Positions 49,108-58,772 of a stretch of DNA of 64,000 nucleotides are shown here, one piece after another. Position numbers and translations under genes: made by a program. The notes under the pieces are model-generated. The model was given only the letters and a program-made list of their open reading frames with translations. It did no database searches and had not been told where the DNA came from. Within the stretch, counting starts at the first letter, position 1; the number at the start of each line of letters is the position of its first letter. The DNA is taken from NCBI RefSeq assembly GCF_002287135.1, contig NZ_NESU01000001.1, positions 62,001-126,000 on the forward strand. The letters run 5' to 3'. This DNA comes from Helicobacter sp. TUL (GTDB lineage: Bacteria > Campylobacterota > Campylobacteria > Campylobacterales > Helicobacteraceae).

Positions 49108-51534
49108 ATGGCGGCACAAGAAGTAGATCTTAATGATCCAAACACACAAGAAACAAGCGAGCAAGATTCTGCAAATAACCAAGAACAAAAGAGTGGTATC
49201 AAGCAAAAAATCGCTACTCTCTTAGCGCCAATCTTGCAAAAAATACCTCTTAATGCCATAAATATTCAAGCAATAAAAAGCAATAAAAAGCTTCTCTTTG
49301 CACTCATTGGTGCAGGGATTAGCATACTTTTACTTATCATTGGACTTGTGTTGTTTGCCCTTAGAGGCGACAAAGAGGAGGATTTGCCACCACCACCCCA
49401 ACCAAAACCTACCAAAATATCTCAAGCACCACAAGTAAAACAACTCTCACAAAAAAATAGCATTGATGCTAGTGAGCTAGGGCAGATGATTAAAAAAGCA
49501 AATCTACTCTATGAACAAGGCGATAAACTAGAAGCGCTAGATTTGTTTGAACAAATTGCTATTTTCTCACAATCTCTTGCAGGATATAATCTTGGTGTGA
49601 TTAAACTCAAAGAAAAAGAATACCAACAAGCCCTACAATCCTTTGATATGGCGATTGCATCAGGTGAAGATGTAGCAGTGAGTGCCATTAATGCTGCATA
49701 TGCGGCTCATAAATTGGGCAAAGAAGAGTTGGTGGAGTATTATGTGGGCATTAGCTCCTCACATCTTCTTGAAGCCAATAAACAATCTTTTTACTCACTT
49801 TTATATAGCCTTGTTGATATCTATAAGGGTTTTTATTTTGAATCGCTCTCTTCATTATTAAACCCAAATTCCCAAAGCTATCAAACACACAACAATAAAC
49901 TTGCTGCGCGTGTTTTCTTGCTGTTTAATGATGATTATAATGCCCTTGCGACACTCAAAAAAACACCTACCAAACAGGATAATCTCGCTATCGCACAACT
50001 CCATGCGCGTTTGGGCGAATACAAACAAGCACGACAATATCTCTATGAATATCTAAGCACATTTGCTAAAGATCCATATGCGCTTATGTCCCTCCAACTC
50101 ATTGAACTCAAGCTAGGTAATTTCAAAGAAAGCGTTAGTATTCTCAATCGTATGATGCGTCAAGATGAAAAAAATCCAGATCTTAGCCTCTATCCTATAC
50201 GCGTTAAACTCAAAGATGAACTTTTTGACATCAACAAAGCACAAGAGAGTTTTTGGAATCGTAGGTTTGAGCATGAGCAAATTTTGGGATATAAGATTGT
50301 GTATTATTATGCACCCTTTAGAGTCTTTGATGCCAAACAAAGTCTTGAGATGATTCAAGAAGGTGGCATACAAGCAAAAATAAATAACATAGAACTTGCA
50401 CAAAGTGCGCTAGGTGAAGGTGGCGGGATTGCTAAAGTTAATCAAATTATCACACTAGCACTTAGAGAAGCATATCAAAACAACATACGAAAGGCTAGGG
50501 ATTATATGATCCAAGCCCTTGCAATCTACCCAAATCACGCAATTTTGCATTACAATATGGGGGTGATTTATGCCCAAATGGGAGATTATGATAATGCCTA
50601 TACACATTTTTTGCGCGCCTATCATTTAGACACTAATGATGTGCTTTCAGGCTTATTTGCAGTCATATCCGGAAGACTCACCTATCGCAATGTCGATAGA
50701 ATCCTAAGCTCTATTAGCACGGATTTTTCAGATATTAGCTTTGAGTCTGATGAACAAAAAATATTTTTGCTTTCATTTTTACGCTACCTCAATAATGTCC
50801 CTATTGAGGATTTTTTGTGGATAGGAGATACTAAAAAGCCTATCTATTATGCACTAAAAAGTGCCTATGGTATCGCCAAGCAAAACCCAAAACTCGTTAT
50901 GGAAGGGTTTGAAACGCTTAAGAAGTTATATCCAAAAGATGTCGTGGCAAATGTCATGTATGAACTTGCGCGATTTTATAAACGCGACCTTAAAGAAGTG
51001 GCATTAGAACTTAATGAACTCTATTACAAAAAAGACTTAGATATGGGAAGTATTTATTTTGGAGCTTCACTCGCACGCGAATTGTATATTTATGTATCAT
51101 TTATCACAGGGACTTTGCTAACTATCGAACCAGAATTAGAAAATAAACTGCTTAGTGCTAATGAAAATAATGCCGGAATCTTGCAGGTTTTAGGACTGCT
51201 TAATATTTATAGTGGGCATTTTGAAAAAGCCTTTGTGTATTACAATACCCTTATTGATGACCTCAAAGAAGATGATCCCCAAACGCGATTTTTGGGAGCA
51301 GTAGCCGCTTTGGGTGCAGGAAGACACGAAAACGCCGTAGCATTACTACAAATCTCCAAGATAGAATCTGCGACAAACTTAGAATCTAAATTTGCGCTAG
51401 GCTTACTCTATCAAGAAGTCAAAAACTTTAAAGCTGCGCGTGATCATTATGAGCAAGTAAGTAGTAGCGATTTTGTATCAGAATATTTTGATTTTGAGAT
51501 TGATACCAATCCGCTACTAAAAGACTATAACTAA
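49108..51534 (+). CDS. pflB: Flagellar motor accessory protein PflB (TPR protein)
   Basis: The 808-residue protein has a cytoplasmic Gln/Glu-rich N-terminus, one membrane helix (about 61-85), a Pro-rich linker (DLPPPPQPKP), and a periplasmic array of TPR helices to the end (for example AILHYNMGVIYAQMGDYDNAY). In C. jejuni the gene next to serS (Cj0390) is PflB, which forms the proximal disk that docks stators around the wide high-torque motor. Length, topology and synteny all match. Its stop overlaps that of the convergent Lnb-like gene by 3 nt. Confidence 0.85.
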   Translation: MAAQEVDLNDPNTQETSEQDSANNQEQKSGIKQKIATLLAPILQKIPLNAINIQAIKSNKKLLFALIGAGISILLLIIGLVLFALRGDKEEDLPPPPQPKPTKISQAPQVKQLSQKNSIDASELGQMIKKANLLYEQGDKLEALDLFEQIAIFSQSLAGYNLGVIKLKEKEYQQALQSFDMAIASGEDVAVSAINAAYAAHKLGKEELVEYYVGISSSHLLEANKQSFYSLLYSLVDIYKGFYFESLSSLLNPNSQSYQTHNNKLAARVFLLFNDDYNALATLKKTPTKQDNLAIAQLHARLGEYKQARQYLYEYLSTFAKDPYALMSLQLIELKLGNFKESVSILNRMMRQDEKNPDLSLYPIRVKLKDELFDINKAQESFWNRRFEHEQILGYKIVYYYAPFRVFDAKQSLEMIQEGGIQAKINNIELAQSALGEGGGIAKVNQIITLALREAYQNNIRKARDYMIQALAIYPNHAILHYNMGVIYAQMGDYDNAYTHFLRAYHLDTNDVLSGLFAVISGRLTYRNVDRILSSISTDFSDISFESDEQKIFLLSFLRYLNNVPIEDFLWIGDTKKPIYYALKSAYGIAKQNPKLVMEGFETLKKLYPKDVVANVMYELARFYKRDLKEVALELNELYYKKDLDMGSIYFGASLARELYIYVSFITGTLLTIEPELENKLLSANENNAGILQVLGLLNIYSGHFEKAFVYYNTLIDDLKEDDPQTRFLGAVAALGAGRHENAVALLQISKIESATNLESKFALGLLYQEVKNFKAARDHYEQVSSSDFVSEYFDFEIDTNPLLKDYN

Positions 51535-53483
51535 AAATAGATTCTCACACCACTTTGGATTCCATAGCGAGAAATGTAGGGCTGTGGGAGCATATTAGAT
51601 TCTAATGTCAAAAAAAGTCCAAGATTTGCCTTGAGATTTATAGAAGCTGTCGCACTTACATAATGCCCAAAAGTATGTATATCATAGCCCTTTAGTTTGT
51701 ATTCAAGGGCGAGTTTTGGCGCTCCATCATTGCCTAGCACGATACCAAAGGCATTAGCTAATAAAAAATCTGCGGTATTAGAAGCATTAAAATATAATGT
51801 AGGTTCTAAAAGATAATAGACATAACTATAATCCCCTATGCGCGTAGAAAAACCACCACCAAACGCAAGGTAATACCGCAAGTTATTGTATAAAAATTGA
51901 CGAGAAAATCCAGATTCTAAGCGGTAAGAAAATGGCGTAAAAAATTTACTCATCATACCAAATGATGCGAGAGAAAAAATCGTTGCTTGATGAATATGTG
52001 CATAACCCTTATGCTCTGAATCTATGCCACTAAAACCCAAGATTCTCAAAACTTCAATCTGCGCACCTGTGAGATACCCTCTATCATTATCGGTAATGTC
52101 GTGATACGCAAGGCGAAAATCTAAACCTAAGCCTTGTTGTGTGAGGTTTTGAGAATCTGTATTGACAAAATACATAGGACTCACACGCAACCCACGATTC
52201 CCCATAAGTGGCGAACTAGGCACAGGAATATCTACCGCCTCACTAGCGCCCAGTCTTGATCGCACAGAAGCACTATCATGCACAATTTGGGTATATTCCT
52301 CTTTATCTAGCTTATCTTTGGCATACCAATACTCACTCATTTCAATACTAGATTCTAAGATATATTGTTTCTGATCTAAGGTAAGTGTAGAATCACTTGC
52401 GATAGCACTTGGAGCAAGTTTGCCCTTGGCAACCTGCTTTGCTTTTCTCACATCACCAAAACTCATTACCTTTTCATACGCAAGTAGTTTAGAACGCCGA
52501 CTGGGACGATATGTTTGTTTTGTGATAAGCCCTGCATCACGCATAACAAAAAGCGTTTCAGGGGGATTAACTTGGTAGATAAATTTTTTGCGTAATTCAA
52601 GGCTTGGGCGCGCCACCTCTAAAAGCCACAAAATATTATACGAACAATTCTCATCAAAAAAATAATACCACGACCACGCATCGCCAAGCTCCCAAATATG
52701 ACGATACATTTGCACCACTTCATCATAGCTAAGGTTTAAATCAAATTCCCATATATCACGATTTTCAAAATCACGATATTCTTTGATTTTTTCATAATAA
52801 GGCAGGATAGAAAATCGCCCATCATACATTCCAAGTAATCCCTTAAACGCGAAACTAAAACCATTTTCGACATTGGGATCTGCCGATGCTTGGTAGTTAA
52901 TCGCAAAAGAAAGTAAGCGAGAATTAAATCCAGAGTTTAAAAGCAAAAATGTATGCCCAAACATCGAAGCAGGAGAATTAATATGTGCAGAGGGAAAAAT
53001 AATAGTTGCACTCTTTGGATTCACATATGCAAACATTGCTTTAAAATCTTGGCATTCAAGATTTGGTAAATCCTCAAAATGCAGCAGTGAATCTAAATAA
53101 AAAAATCTTGCTCTAAAACGACAAATCCCGTGATAATCTTCCTTGCTCGCTGATCGGCGTGGCAAAGAAGTAACCGCAGCATCAAGAAGCATATTAGCCT
53201 TTGAAACGCGATTAGCAAAATCCTCTGGCACCACCACAGAATCTATGGGTGCATAAAAAGCTTGTATAGTCGCGATAAGCTCGGCTTTGGGGTCTTTTTT
53301 GCCATCTTTGGCATAAAAAAACTCTGGTGAATCTATCTCACTCTCTCGCCCATTAAAATGTAGCAAATCTCTCCATTGTTTTTGATTATAAAGCTCCAAC
53401 TCCAATGCCTTTTGTATTGCTTCATCTTTTGAAAGCCCAAACGCATACACCACACACAATATAAATATAACACCATACCGCAT
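51531..53483 (-). CDS. DUF4105 (Lnb-type) periplasmic domain fused to an outer-membrane barrel
   Basis: After a signal peptide (GVIFILCVVYAFG) the first 340 or so residues form a DUF4105 domain with the conserved SMFGHTFLLLN (His) and FDENCSYN (Cys) motifs, a papain-like pair used by Lnb to move an acyl chain within lipoproteins. Residues 420-650 look like a small outer-membrane beta-barrel ending RIYF. Whether it performs Lnb acyl transfer or another hydrolase job is unknown. A classic Lnb is an inner-membrane protein, so the barrel fusion is a different arrangement. Confidence 0.82.
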   Translation of the reverse strand: MRYGVIFILCVVYAFGLSKDEAIQKALELELYNQKQWRDLLHFNGRESEIDSPEFFYAKDGKKDPKAELIATIQAFYAPIDSVVVPEDFANRVSKANMLLDAAVTSLPRRSASKEDYHGICRFRARFFYLDSLLHFEDLPNLECQDFKAMFAYVNPKSATIIFPSAHINSPASMFGHTFLLLNSGFNSRLLSFAINYQASADPNVENGFSFAFKGLLGMYDGRFSILPYYEKIKEYRDFENRDIWEFDLNLSYDEVVQMYRHIWELGDAWSWYYFFDENCSYNILWLLEVARPSLELRKKFIYQVNPPETLFVMRDAGLITKQTYRPSRRSKLLAYEKVMSFGDVRKAKQVAKGKLAPSAIASDSTLTLDQKQYILESSIEMSEYWYAKDKLDKEEYTQIVHDSASVRSRLGASEAVDIPVPSSPLMGNRGLRVSPMYFVNTDSQNLTQQGLGLDFRLAYHDITDNDRGYLTGAQIEVLRILGFSGIDSEHKGYAHIHQATIFSLASFGMMSKFFTPFSYRLESGFSRQFLYNNLRYYLAFGGGFSTRIGDYSYVYYLLEPTLYFNASNTADFLLANAFGIVLGNDGAPKLALEYKLKGYDIHTFGHYVSATASINLKANLGLFLTLESNMLPQPYISRYGIQSGVRIYF

Positions 53484-53598
53484 TTATACTCTTTGTTTGT
53501 AATTTACATCATATTATAGCTTAAAGCCTTTATTAACAAAAATTAACATATCACTTTTATAATATCACCTTTATTTCACGTATCCAAGGAGCTTACTT

Positions 53599-54094
53599 AT
53601 GAAAACGCTAATATTATTCGCCCACACTTTTTGGGAAAATTCTAAAGTCAATAAGGCGCTTTTAGAATCTGTGCAAGGATTACCAAATCTCACAATAGAA
53701 AACCTCACTCTCACCTGTCCTAACGCCACAATCGATGTAAATGCGCAAAAATCTCTTCTCAAAGACGCAGATACCATTATTTTCCAATTTCCACTTTTTT
53801 GGTTTAGCACACCAAGTTTGCTTAAAGAATGGCAAGATAGAGTTTTGACAGGTATTTTGTATGGCGATGACCCAAAAATGCTAAATGGTAAAACTTTTGG
53901 GATTGTAACAACAGCAGGTGGTGCAGAATCTAGCTATGATGGACATCATGGAGCTACAATAAAAGGATATTTTTGTGCCAATTTATCATAGCTTTAGCTA
54001 TTTGGGAGTGAAGCCTAAAGAAGCATTTTGTATCTTTAGTGCTAATGCCTCTAATCTCCCTATCGATAAATACAAAGCCTATCTAGGCGTATGA
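53599..54094 (+). pseudogene. NAD(P)H quinone oxidoreductase (flavodoxin_2 / KefF-MdaB type), frameshifted near the 3' end
   Basis: The first 128 codons encode a flavodoxin-fold reductase (LILFAHTFWENSKVNKAL; FQFPLFWFSTPSLLKEWQDR; TTAGGAESSYDGHHG). The frame then stops early at 53991. Dropping one T from the T5 run at 53971-53975 restores PIYHSFSYLGVKPKEAF and a normal C-terminus to 54094, about 164 residues. Such enzymes reduce quinones by two electrons and protect against oxidative stress. AAGGAG precedes the ATG. The shift may be a real mutation or a sequencing error. Confidence 0.8.
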
Positions 54095-54105
54095 TACTTT
54101 GTGTA

Positions 54106-54126
54106 AGCTCTGCTGTTAGCAGAGTT
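54106..54126. terminator. Hairpin between the quinone reductase and rluB
   Basis: AGCTCTGCT and AGCAGAGTT form a 9-bp stem (one G-T pair) with a 3-nt loop between two convergent genes. Confidence 0.65.
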
Positions 54127-54136
54127 TGGGCTTATG

Positions 54137-54901
54137 TTATTGTGTATTTTCTAAAAATGCACGGAGTTTTTTGTATTCATCTTTTGTAAAATATCGCCAT
54201 TTACCGCAAGGCAGTCTATTGAGATTGCAAAACCCAAAACCCACACGCTTTAAATCTAAAATTTCATACCCAAATTGTGCAAAAAATCGTCGTAATTCGC
54301 GGTTTTTCCCTTCCTCCAAAACCACACGCACGCGTGGCAAGGCACTATCACGCAAAATTTCAAAATCCAAAAATGGCGCAAGTGTGAGAGAGCGAATCGT
54401 ATTAAGCGTATGTGCGCCTTTGGTATTTGTGATTTCAAAATTTTTACCTTCTTCAAGCATTGTCCGCACACAATCTAAAAGCTTTGGCGTAAGTGGGGCA
54501 GAGAGTTTAAGATTATAAGTGCGCGCAAGAGGAGCCATACTAAGGCTATGCACAACTTGCTTATTATCACTCAAAATAAGTAAGCCTTCACTCGCATAAT
54601 CTAAGCGCCCAACATAGCTAAACCCCCTAAACTTTGAATCTAAACTATCATAAATAACTTTTCGCCCCCTATCATCGCTTTTACTTACCAATTCACCTTT
54701 GGGTTTGTGATAAATAATGGCGGTATATTTTTGATTTGGATACAAACGCTTACCATCAATAAATACTTTATCGTGTTGCCCAAGCACACTCTGTAATGTA
54801 GCTCGTGTGTGATTGAGCTTCACGCGTCCAGATTCTATAAGTTTATCAGCCTCACGACGCGAAAATTTTGAATTATGAGCAATGTATTGATTGAGGCGCA
54901 C
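54137..54901 (-). CDS. rluB: 23S rRNA pseudouridine synthase RluB-type
   Basis: Makes pseudouridine in 23S rRNA (RluB/RsuA family; the precise site is not readable from sequence). 254 residues with an N-terminal S4 RNA-binding domain (NSKFSRREADKLIESGRVKL) and the catalytic motif GRLDYASEGLLIL, whose Asp is the nucleophile. The start is GTG, with AAGG 6 nt upstream; an ATG 6 nt earlier is out of frame. Confidence 0.93.
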   Translation of the reverse strand: MRLNQYIAHNSKFSRREADKLIESGRVKLNHTRATLQSVLGQHDKVFIDGKRLYPNQKYTAIIYHKPKGELVSKSDDRGRKVIYDSLDSKFRGFSYVGRLDYASEGLLILSDNKQVVHSLSMAPLARTYNLKLSAPLTPKLLDCVRTMLEEGKNFEITNTKGAHTLNTIRSLTLAPFLDFEILRDSALPRVRVVLEEGKNRELRRFFAQFGYEILDLKRVGFGFCNLNRLPCGKWRYFTKDEYKKLRAFLENTQ

Positions 54902-55023
54902 GGCATTCCTTTGTAATAAATTCTAGCAATTGTAACAAAATTCCTATTAATTCCCTTACGCTCATTATCTTGACATTGCACAAAACAATCCATAATGCCA
55001 CACAATCACCCAAAGGAGAGGTT

Positions 55024-55236
55024 ATGCAATATAAGCTTATGATGTTTGGATTTTCGGCATTATGTGTAGATTTACAAGAAGTCTTGGAGCGTCTTAAAAA
55101 TTACCCACCCGAGCGGATAGAGCGTGAAGGAAGCGATCAGTGCTATCTCATAGATTTGCAAAATGGCACATCATATGAAATAGCCCTAGATTCACACAAG
55201 CACTATGCTATTATTGGTCTAACCACTCCAGCATAA
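55024..55236 (+). CDS. Small protein of unknown function, 70 aa
   Basis: AAGGAGAGG lies 5 nt before the ATG, which favours a real gene. The product (MQYKLMMFGFSALCVDLQEV...) is a soluble, single-domain protein with two cysteines and no motif I recognise. Its last 26 nt are antisense to the 3' end of htpG, so the two transcripts overlap tail to tail. It stands alone on its strand. Confidence 0.65.
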   Translation: MQYKLMMFGFSALCVDLQEVLERLKNYPPERIEREGSDQCYLIDLQNGTSYEIALDSHKHYAIIGLTTPA

Positions 55237-57079
55237 GCGTATTGAGCTGTTTGCTAAACTCACTTCCTTGATCGAGGCTACCTCCTTCGGCAATAAGCGC
55301 ACTACCAAAGAGTAGGTTAGCAACCTTGGCAATTTTACTTTCATCATTTGAAGCTTTAAGTTTTTGAAAAATCTCGTGATTGACATTAATCTCAACATTT
55401 GGCTTATTTTGGGGAGCTTGTTGCCCCATTTGTGCAAAAAGTTGCGCCAACATAGGATTATCATCTTGTTTGATAAGACTTATAGGAGCTTGTTGCATAA
55501 GATTTGTGAGGCTTACTTCACCAATCTTTTCACCCAAAGCCTCTTTAAAACCTTTGAGGATAGATTCAAATTCCTTTTTCACCTCATCGCTCACGCCCTC
55601 ATCACCAATCTCACTAAGCGCATCTTTTGCGTTGATATTTTTAAGAGGTGTCTTGTCATATTCTCCAATCATAGGTATTACCATACCATCAATCTCATCA
55701 CTCAAAAGCAACACTTCAAAGCCTTTGTTGTTGAATTTCTCCAAAAGTGGCGAATTTTTGAGAATCTCTTTGTGTTCGCCCAAAACATAATAAATGCTTT
55801 TTTGTTCTTTTGGCATAGATTCTTTATACGCTTTGAGTGAAATAAATTCACGATTTTGGCTATCACAACGCAAAAGCTCAAGCAATTTTTCTTTGTTTTC
55901 ATAATCGTTATACAACCCTTCTTTTAGCACTTTGCCAAATTGCGCATAAAACCCTTTATACAGATTCTCATCTTTTGTCATCGCAGTAATTTCAGAGAGA
56001 ATCTTTTTGGTCGAGGCGGATTTGATATTTGCAAGAATCTTATTTTGCTGCAAAATCTCACGGCTAACATTTAGCGGCAAATCGCTACTATCAATCACCC
56101 CTCGCACAAATCGCAAATATGGAGGCAAAAGCTCTTTGTCATCATCTGTGATAAATACGCGCTTAACATAAAGTTTCACGCCACTTTGATAATCCACGCG
56201 ATAGAGGTCAAAAGGTGCAGTTTTTGGGAAATAAAACAATGTTGTGTATTCAAGATTGCCCTCTACTTTGGTATGAATCCAGCGCAATGGATCTGCATTA
56301 TCGTGTGCAAAAGATTTATAAAAATCCTTATAATCTTGTTCTTTTAATTCAGATTTTGGCAATGTCCATAGGGCTTTTGCAGAGTTAATTTGTTCTTGTT
56401 TTTGCTCTTTTTTTTCTTTTTTCTCTTCGCCCTCTCCTTCACTCACAATGTCTATGTAATGCAAATAAATCGGAAAAGCAATATGTTCAGAATATTTATT
56501 GATAATATTTTGAATCTCCCACCTAGAGGCAAAATGTTTTTCTTCTTTTTTGAGATATAAAGTGATTTGTGTGCCAAAATTTTCTTGCACACATTCACCT
56601 ATCTCATATTCACCTTTGCCTTCACTCACCCACGCATACGCCTTATCTTCTCCTGCTTTTTTGCTCTGCACCACTACACGATCTGCTACCATAAATGCCG
56701 AATAAAATCCCACACCAAATTGACCTATCAAAGCAGAATCTTTTTTCTTATCGCCAGAGAGTTGGGAGAGAAAACTCTTGGTGCCAGATTTTGCAATCAC
56801 CCCAAGATGTTCTTTGAGATCAGATTCATTCATACCAATACCATTATCTTGGATTGTGATCGTGCCTTTTTTCTCATCAAAAGATATATCAATACGCGGA
56901 TTAAATGCAAGATTTTTAAATGCTTCATCAGTGAGTGTGAGATAAGAAAGCTTATCAAGCGCATCAGAAGCATTACTTACCAATTCACGCAAAAAGATCT
57001 CTTTATTAGAATACAAAGAATGTATCATCAAATCTAAAAGCTGTGTAATCTCAGTTTGAAAAGAATGTTTTGTAGCCAT
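55211..57079 (-). CDS. htpG: Chaperone HtpG (bacterial Hsp90)
   Basis: ATP-dependent dimeric chaperone. The 622 residues have the GHKL ATPase N-domain (NKEIFLRELVSNASDALDK, IDISFDEKKG, DNGIGMN, GQFGVGFYSAFMV), the middle domain, and the C-terminal dimerisation domain. A charged linker of alternating Lys/Glu/Gln (about residues 215-235) separates N and middle domains. Monocistronic. Confidence 0.98.
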   Translation of the reverse strand: MATKHSFQTEITQLLDLMIHSLYSNKEIFLRELVSNASDALDKLSYLTLTDEAFKNLAFNPRIDISFDEKKGTITIQDNGIGMNESDLKEHLGVIAKSGTKSFLSQLSGDKKKDSALIGQFGVGFYSAFMVADRVVVQSKKAGEDKAYAWVSEGKGEYEIGECVQENFGTQITLYLKKEEKHFASRWEIQNIINKYSEHIAFPIYLHYIDIVSEGEGEEKKEKKEQKQEQINSAKALWTLPKSELKEQDYKDFYKSFAHDNADPLRWIHTKVEGNLEYTTLFYFPKTAPFDLYRVDYQSGVKLYVKRVFITDDDKELLPPYLRFVRGVIDSSDLPLNVSREILQQNKILANIKSASTKKILSEITAMTKDENLYKGFYAQFGKVLKEGLYNDYENKEKLLELLRCDSQNREFISLKAYKESMPKEQKSIYYVLGEHKEILKNSPLLEKFNNKGFEVLLLSDEIDGMVIPMIGEYDKTPLKNINAKDALSEIGDEGVSDEVKKEFESILKGFKEALGEKIGEVSLTNLMQQAPISLIKQDDNPMLAQLFAQMGQQAPQNKPNVEINVNHEIFQKLKASNDESKIAKVANLLFGSALIAEGGSLDQGSEFSKQLNTLMLEWLDQ

Positions 57080-57193
57080 ACAATACTCCTTAAAAAAATT
57101 TCGGTGGCATTGTATCCAAAAAAAGTAAAAATATTCTAACTCTTATAGTTTTATACTAAAAAAAGTTTATAGTATATATATAAAGTTTCTTTA

Positions 57194-57397
57194 TTAGTTA
57201 TTATAAGATTTAGATTCCAATTCGTGCTGTTGGCGAAATTCATATGTTTGAGCCAAGATTTGTAAATGTTTATTTTTTAATTCCAAAACAATATTTTTTA
57301 GCTTCGCAATATCTTGTTTTTCTAACTGCAAAAGTGCTTGTGTGTTAATTTTAAGGTTAGACATCATATCTAATGCATTTGTATTTTTGGATTCCAT
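57194..57397 (-). CDS. Small coiled-coil protein, 67 aa, divergent from an HTH gene
   Basis: A Lys/Glu/Gln/Leu-rich protein predicted almost wholly helical (MMSNLKINTQALLQLEKQDI onward), likely a coiled-coil dimer. AAAGG is 5 nt before the ATG. It is divergent from the HTH protein at 57558 and the intergenic region contains two copies of a palindrome, so the two genes are probably under one control. No homolog comes to mind. Confidence 0.6.
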   Translation of the reverse strand: MESKNTNALDMMSNLKINTQALLQLEKQDIAKLKNIVLELKNKHLQILAQTYEFRQQHELESKSYNN

Positions 57398-57461
57398 AAA
57401 AACCTTTCCCTGTGGTAATTTTAATGATGAAAATATAGCATTATTTTTATTATAAATTACT

Positions 57462-57485
57462 TAATTTATACTCTTTAGAGTATTT
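57462..57485. promoter_or_regulatory. Operator-like palindrome, copy A
   Basis: A 24-bp unit with the dyad ATACTCTTTAGAGTAT at its core (57468-57483), repeated exactly 32 bp away as copy B. It lies between two divergent small genes, one of which encodes a helix-turn-helix protein. Confidence 0.65.
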
Positions 57486-57493
57486 ATAAATAA

Positions 57494-57517
57494 TAATTTA
57501 TACTCTTTAGAGTATTT
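57494..57517. promoter_or_regulatory. Operator-like palindrome, copy B
   Basis: Identical over 24 bp to copy A, with the dyad at 57500-57515. The 32-bp period is close to three helical turns, so two bound dimers would lie on the same face of the DNA. It begins about 40 nt before the HTH start codon. Confidence 0.65.
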
Positions 57518-57557
57518 TTTAAGTTTTTTATGGAATATGTTTTGCTACATAGGGCGT

Positions 57558-57767
57558 ATGGATAAACGAACATTTAAAACATTACTAGCGCGCGCAAACC
57601 TTAGCAAAAAAGAATTTGCCCAAATGGTAGGGATTAGCCCACAAAGCGTTAATAACTGGGGTTGTAGCAAAGAATTTCCCTATTGGGTTCAAAGTTATTT
57701 GCAAAACTATATAGAAGTGCTTGAGTATAGGGCGCTCAAAGAGCGTTTGAAAGAAGTTATAATTTAG
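57558..57767 (+). CDS. Small helix-turn-helix DNA-binding protein, 69 aa
   Basis: A compact XRE/Cro-like HTH: FKTLLARANLSKKEFAQMVG then ISPQSVNNWG, with the typical scaffold and recognition helices, followed by a short C-terminal helix. Many Campylobacter and Helicobacter genomes carry similar 65-75-residue proteins. I start at MDKRTF; an in-frame ATG at 57537 would add seven residues and neither has a strong ribosome-binding site. It likely binds the twin palindromes just upstream. Confidence 0.8.
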   Translation: MDKRTFKTLLARANLSKKEFAQMVGISPQSVNNWGCSKEFPYWVQSYLQNYIEVLEYRALKERLKEVII

Positions 57768-57814
57768 GCAGCACATGCTACAATGCGAGATGTGATGCGA
57801 TAAAAGGGGCTTAG

Positions 57815-58753
57815 ATGACATATACACACAAGATTCTTCAGCTAAAAGAGCAGCTTAATGCCTGTATATTGGGACAAGAAAAACTTATTGATATGGTGCT
57901 TATAGGTGTTTTTGCACAAGGACATATACTCTTAGAGAGTGTCCCAGGACTTGCCAAAACCACTCTTGCTAAAACTCTTGCTAAATCACTGCAACTTAAT
58001 TTTAAACGAATCCAATTCACGCCAGATTTGCTTCCTAGCGACATTTTGGGAGCACAGGTGTATAATCCCAAAGAAAATGACTTGCAAACGCGCTTTGGTC
58101 CAATATTTACTAATATCTTGCTTGCAGATGAGATTAATAGAGCACCCGCAAAAGTCCAATCTGCCCTCCTAGAAGCTATGCAAGAGCGTCAAGTAACCAT
58201 AGGGGAAGATTCCTATCTGCTCCAAAATCCTTTTATAGTTATCGCTACTTCCAATCCCATAGAATCTGAAGGAGTCTATGCACTCCCTGAAGCACAACTT
58301 GATCGCTTTATGCTTACAATTCCTCTAAGCTATCCTGATAGCGCAAGTGAGGTGCAAATATTGCAAAACAAACATCACAATAAAGAGATTCTACCAATTC
58401 TTGATGCCTATGAATTAGAATCTATCAAACAAGCAATACAAGCAATGTATTGTGATGAAAGTCTATATGCCTACATAGTCGCCCTTAGCAACGCTACACG
58501 CCAAAATATTCTCATAGAAAATGTCCAAGCATTACGATTAGGCGTTTCGCCACGTGCAAGCTTAGATCTAAGTCTTGCGGCAAAAACCTATGCATTTTTG
58601 CACGATAAAGACTATGTAAGTCCTAGCGATGTGCTAGAGGTGCTACCTTTTGTTTTTACACACAGAATCTTGCCTAGTTTTGAAGCACTTGCTATGGGAA
58701 TAGATTCACAAAAAATCCTAGATTCCATTATCGCGCGTGTGCCAATCCCCTAA
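57815..58753 (+). CDS. MoxR-family AAA+ ATPase
   Basis: A 312-residue MoxR AAA+ protein, with Walker A SVPGLAKTTLA, Walker B ILLADEINRAP, sensor 1 IATSNPIESEG, and the arginine-finger region. MoxR ATPases act with DUF58 and VWA proteins as metal-insertion or maturation chaperones. The next gene is a DUF58-like protein; no VWA protein follows. AAAAGGGG precedes the ATG. It is not linked in strand to genes other than the DUF58 gene. Confidence 0.93.
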   Translation: MTYTHKILQLKEQLNACILGQEKLIDMVLIGVFAQGHILLESVPGLAKTTLAKTLAKSLQLNFKRIQFTPDLLPSDILGAQVYNPKENDLQTRFGPIFTNILLADEINRAPAKVQSALLEAMQERQVTIGEDSYLLQNPFIVIATSNPIESEGVYALPEAQLDRFMLTIPLSYPDSASEVQILQNKHHNKEILPILDAYELESIKQAIQAMYCDESLYAYIVALSNATRQNILIENVQALRLGVSPRASLDLSLAAKTYAFLHDKDYVSPSDVLEVLPFVFTHRILPSFEALAMGIDSQKILDSIIARVPIP

Positions 58754-58772
58754 GAGAATCTAGTAAAGTCAT

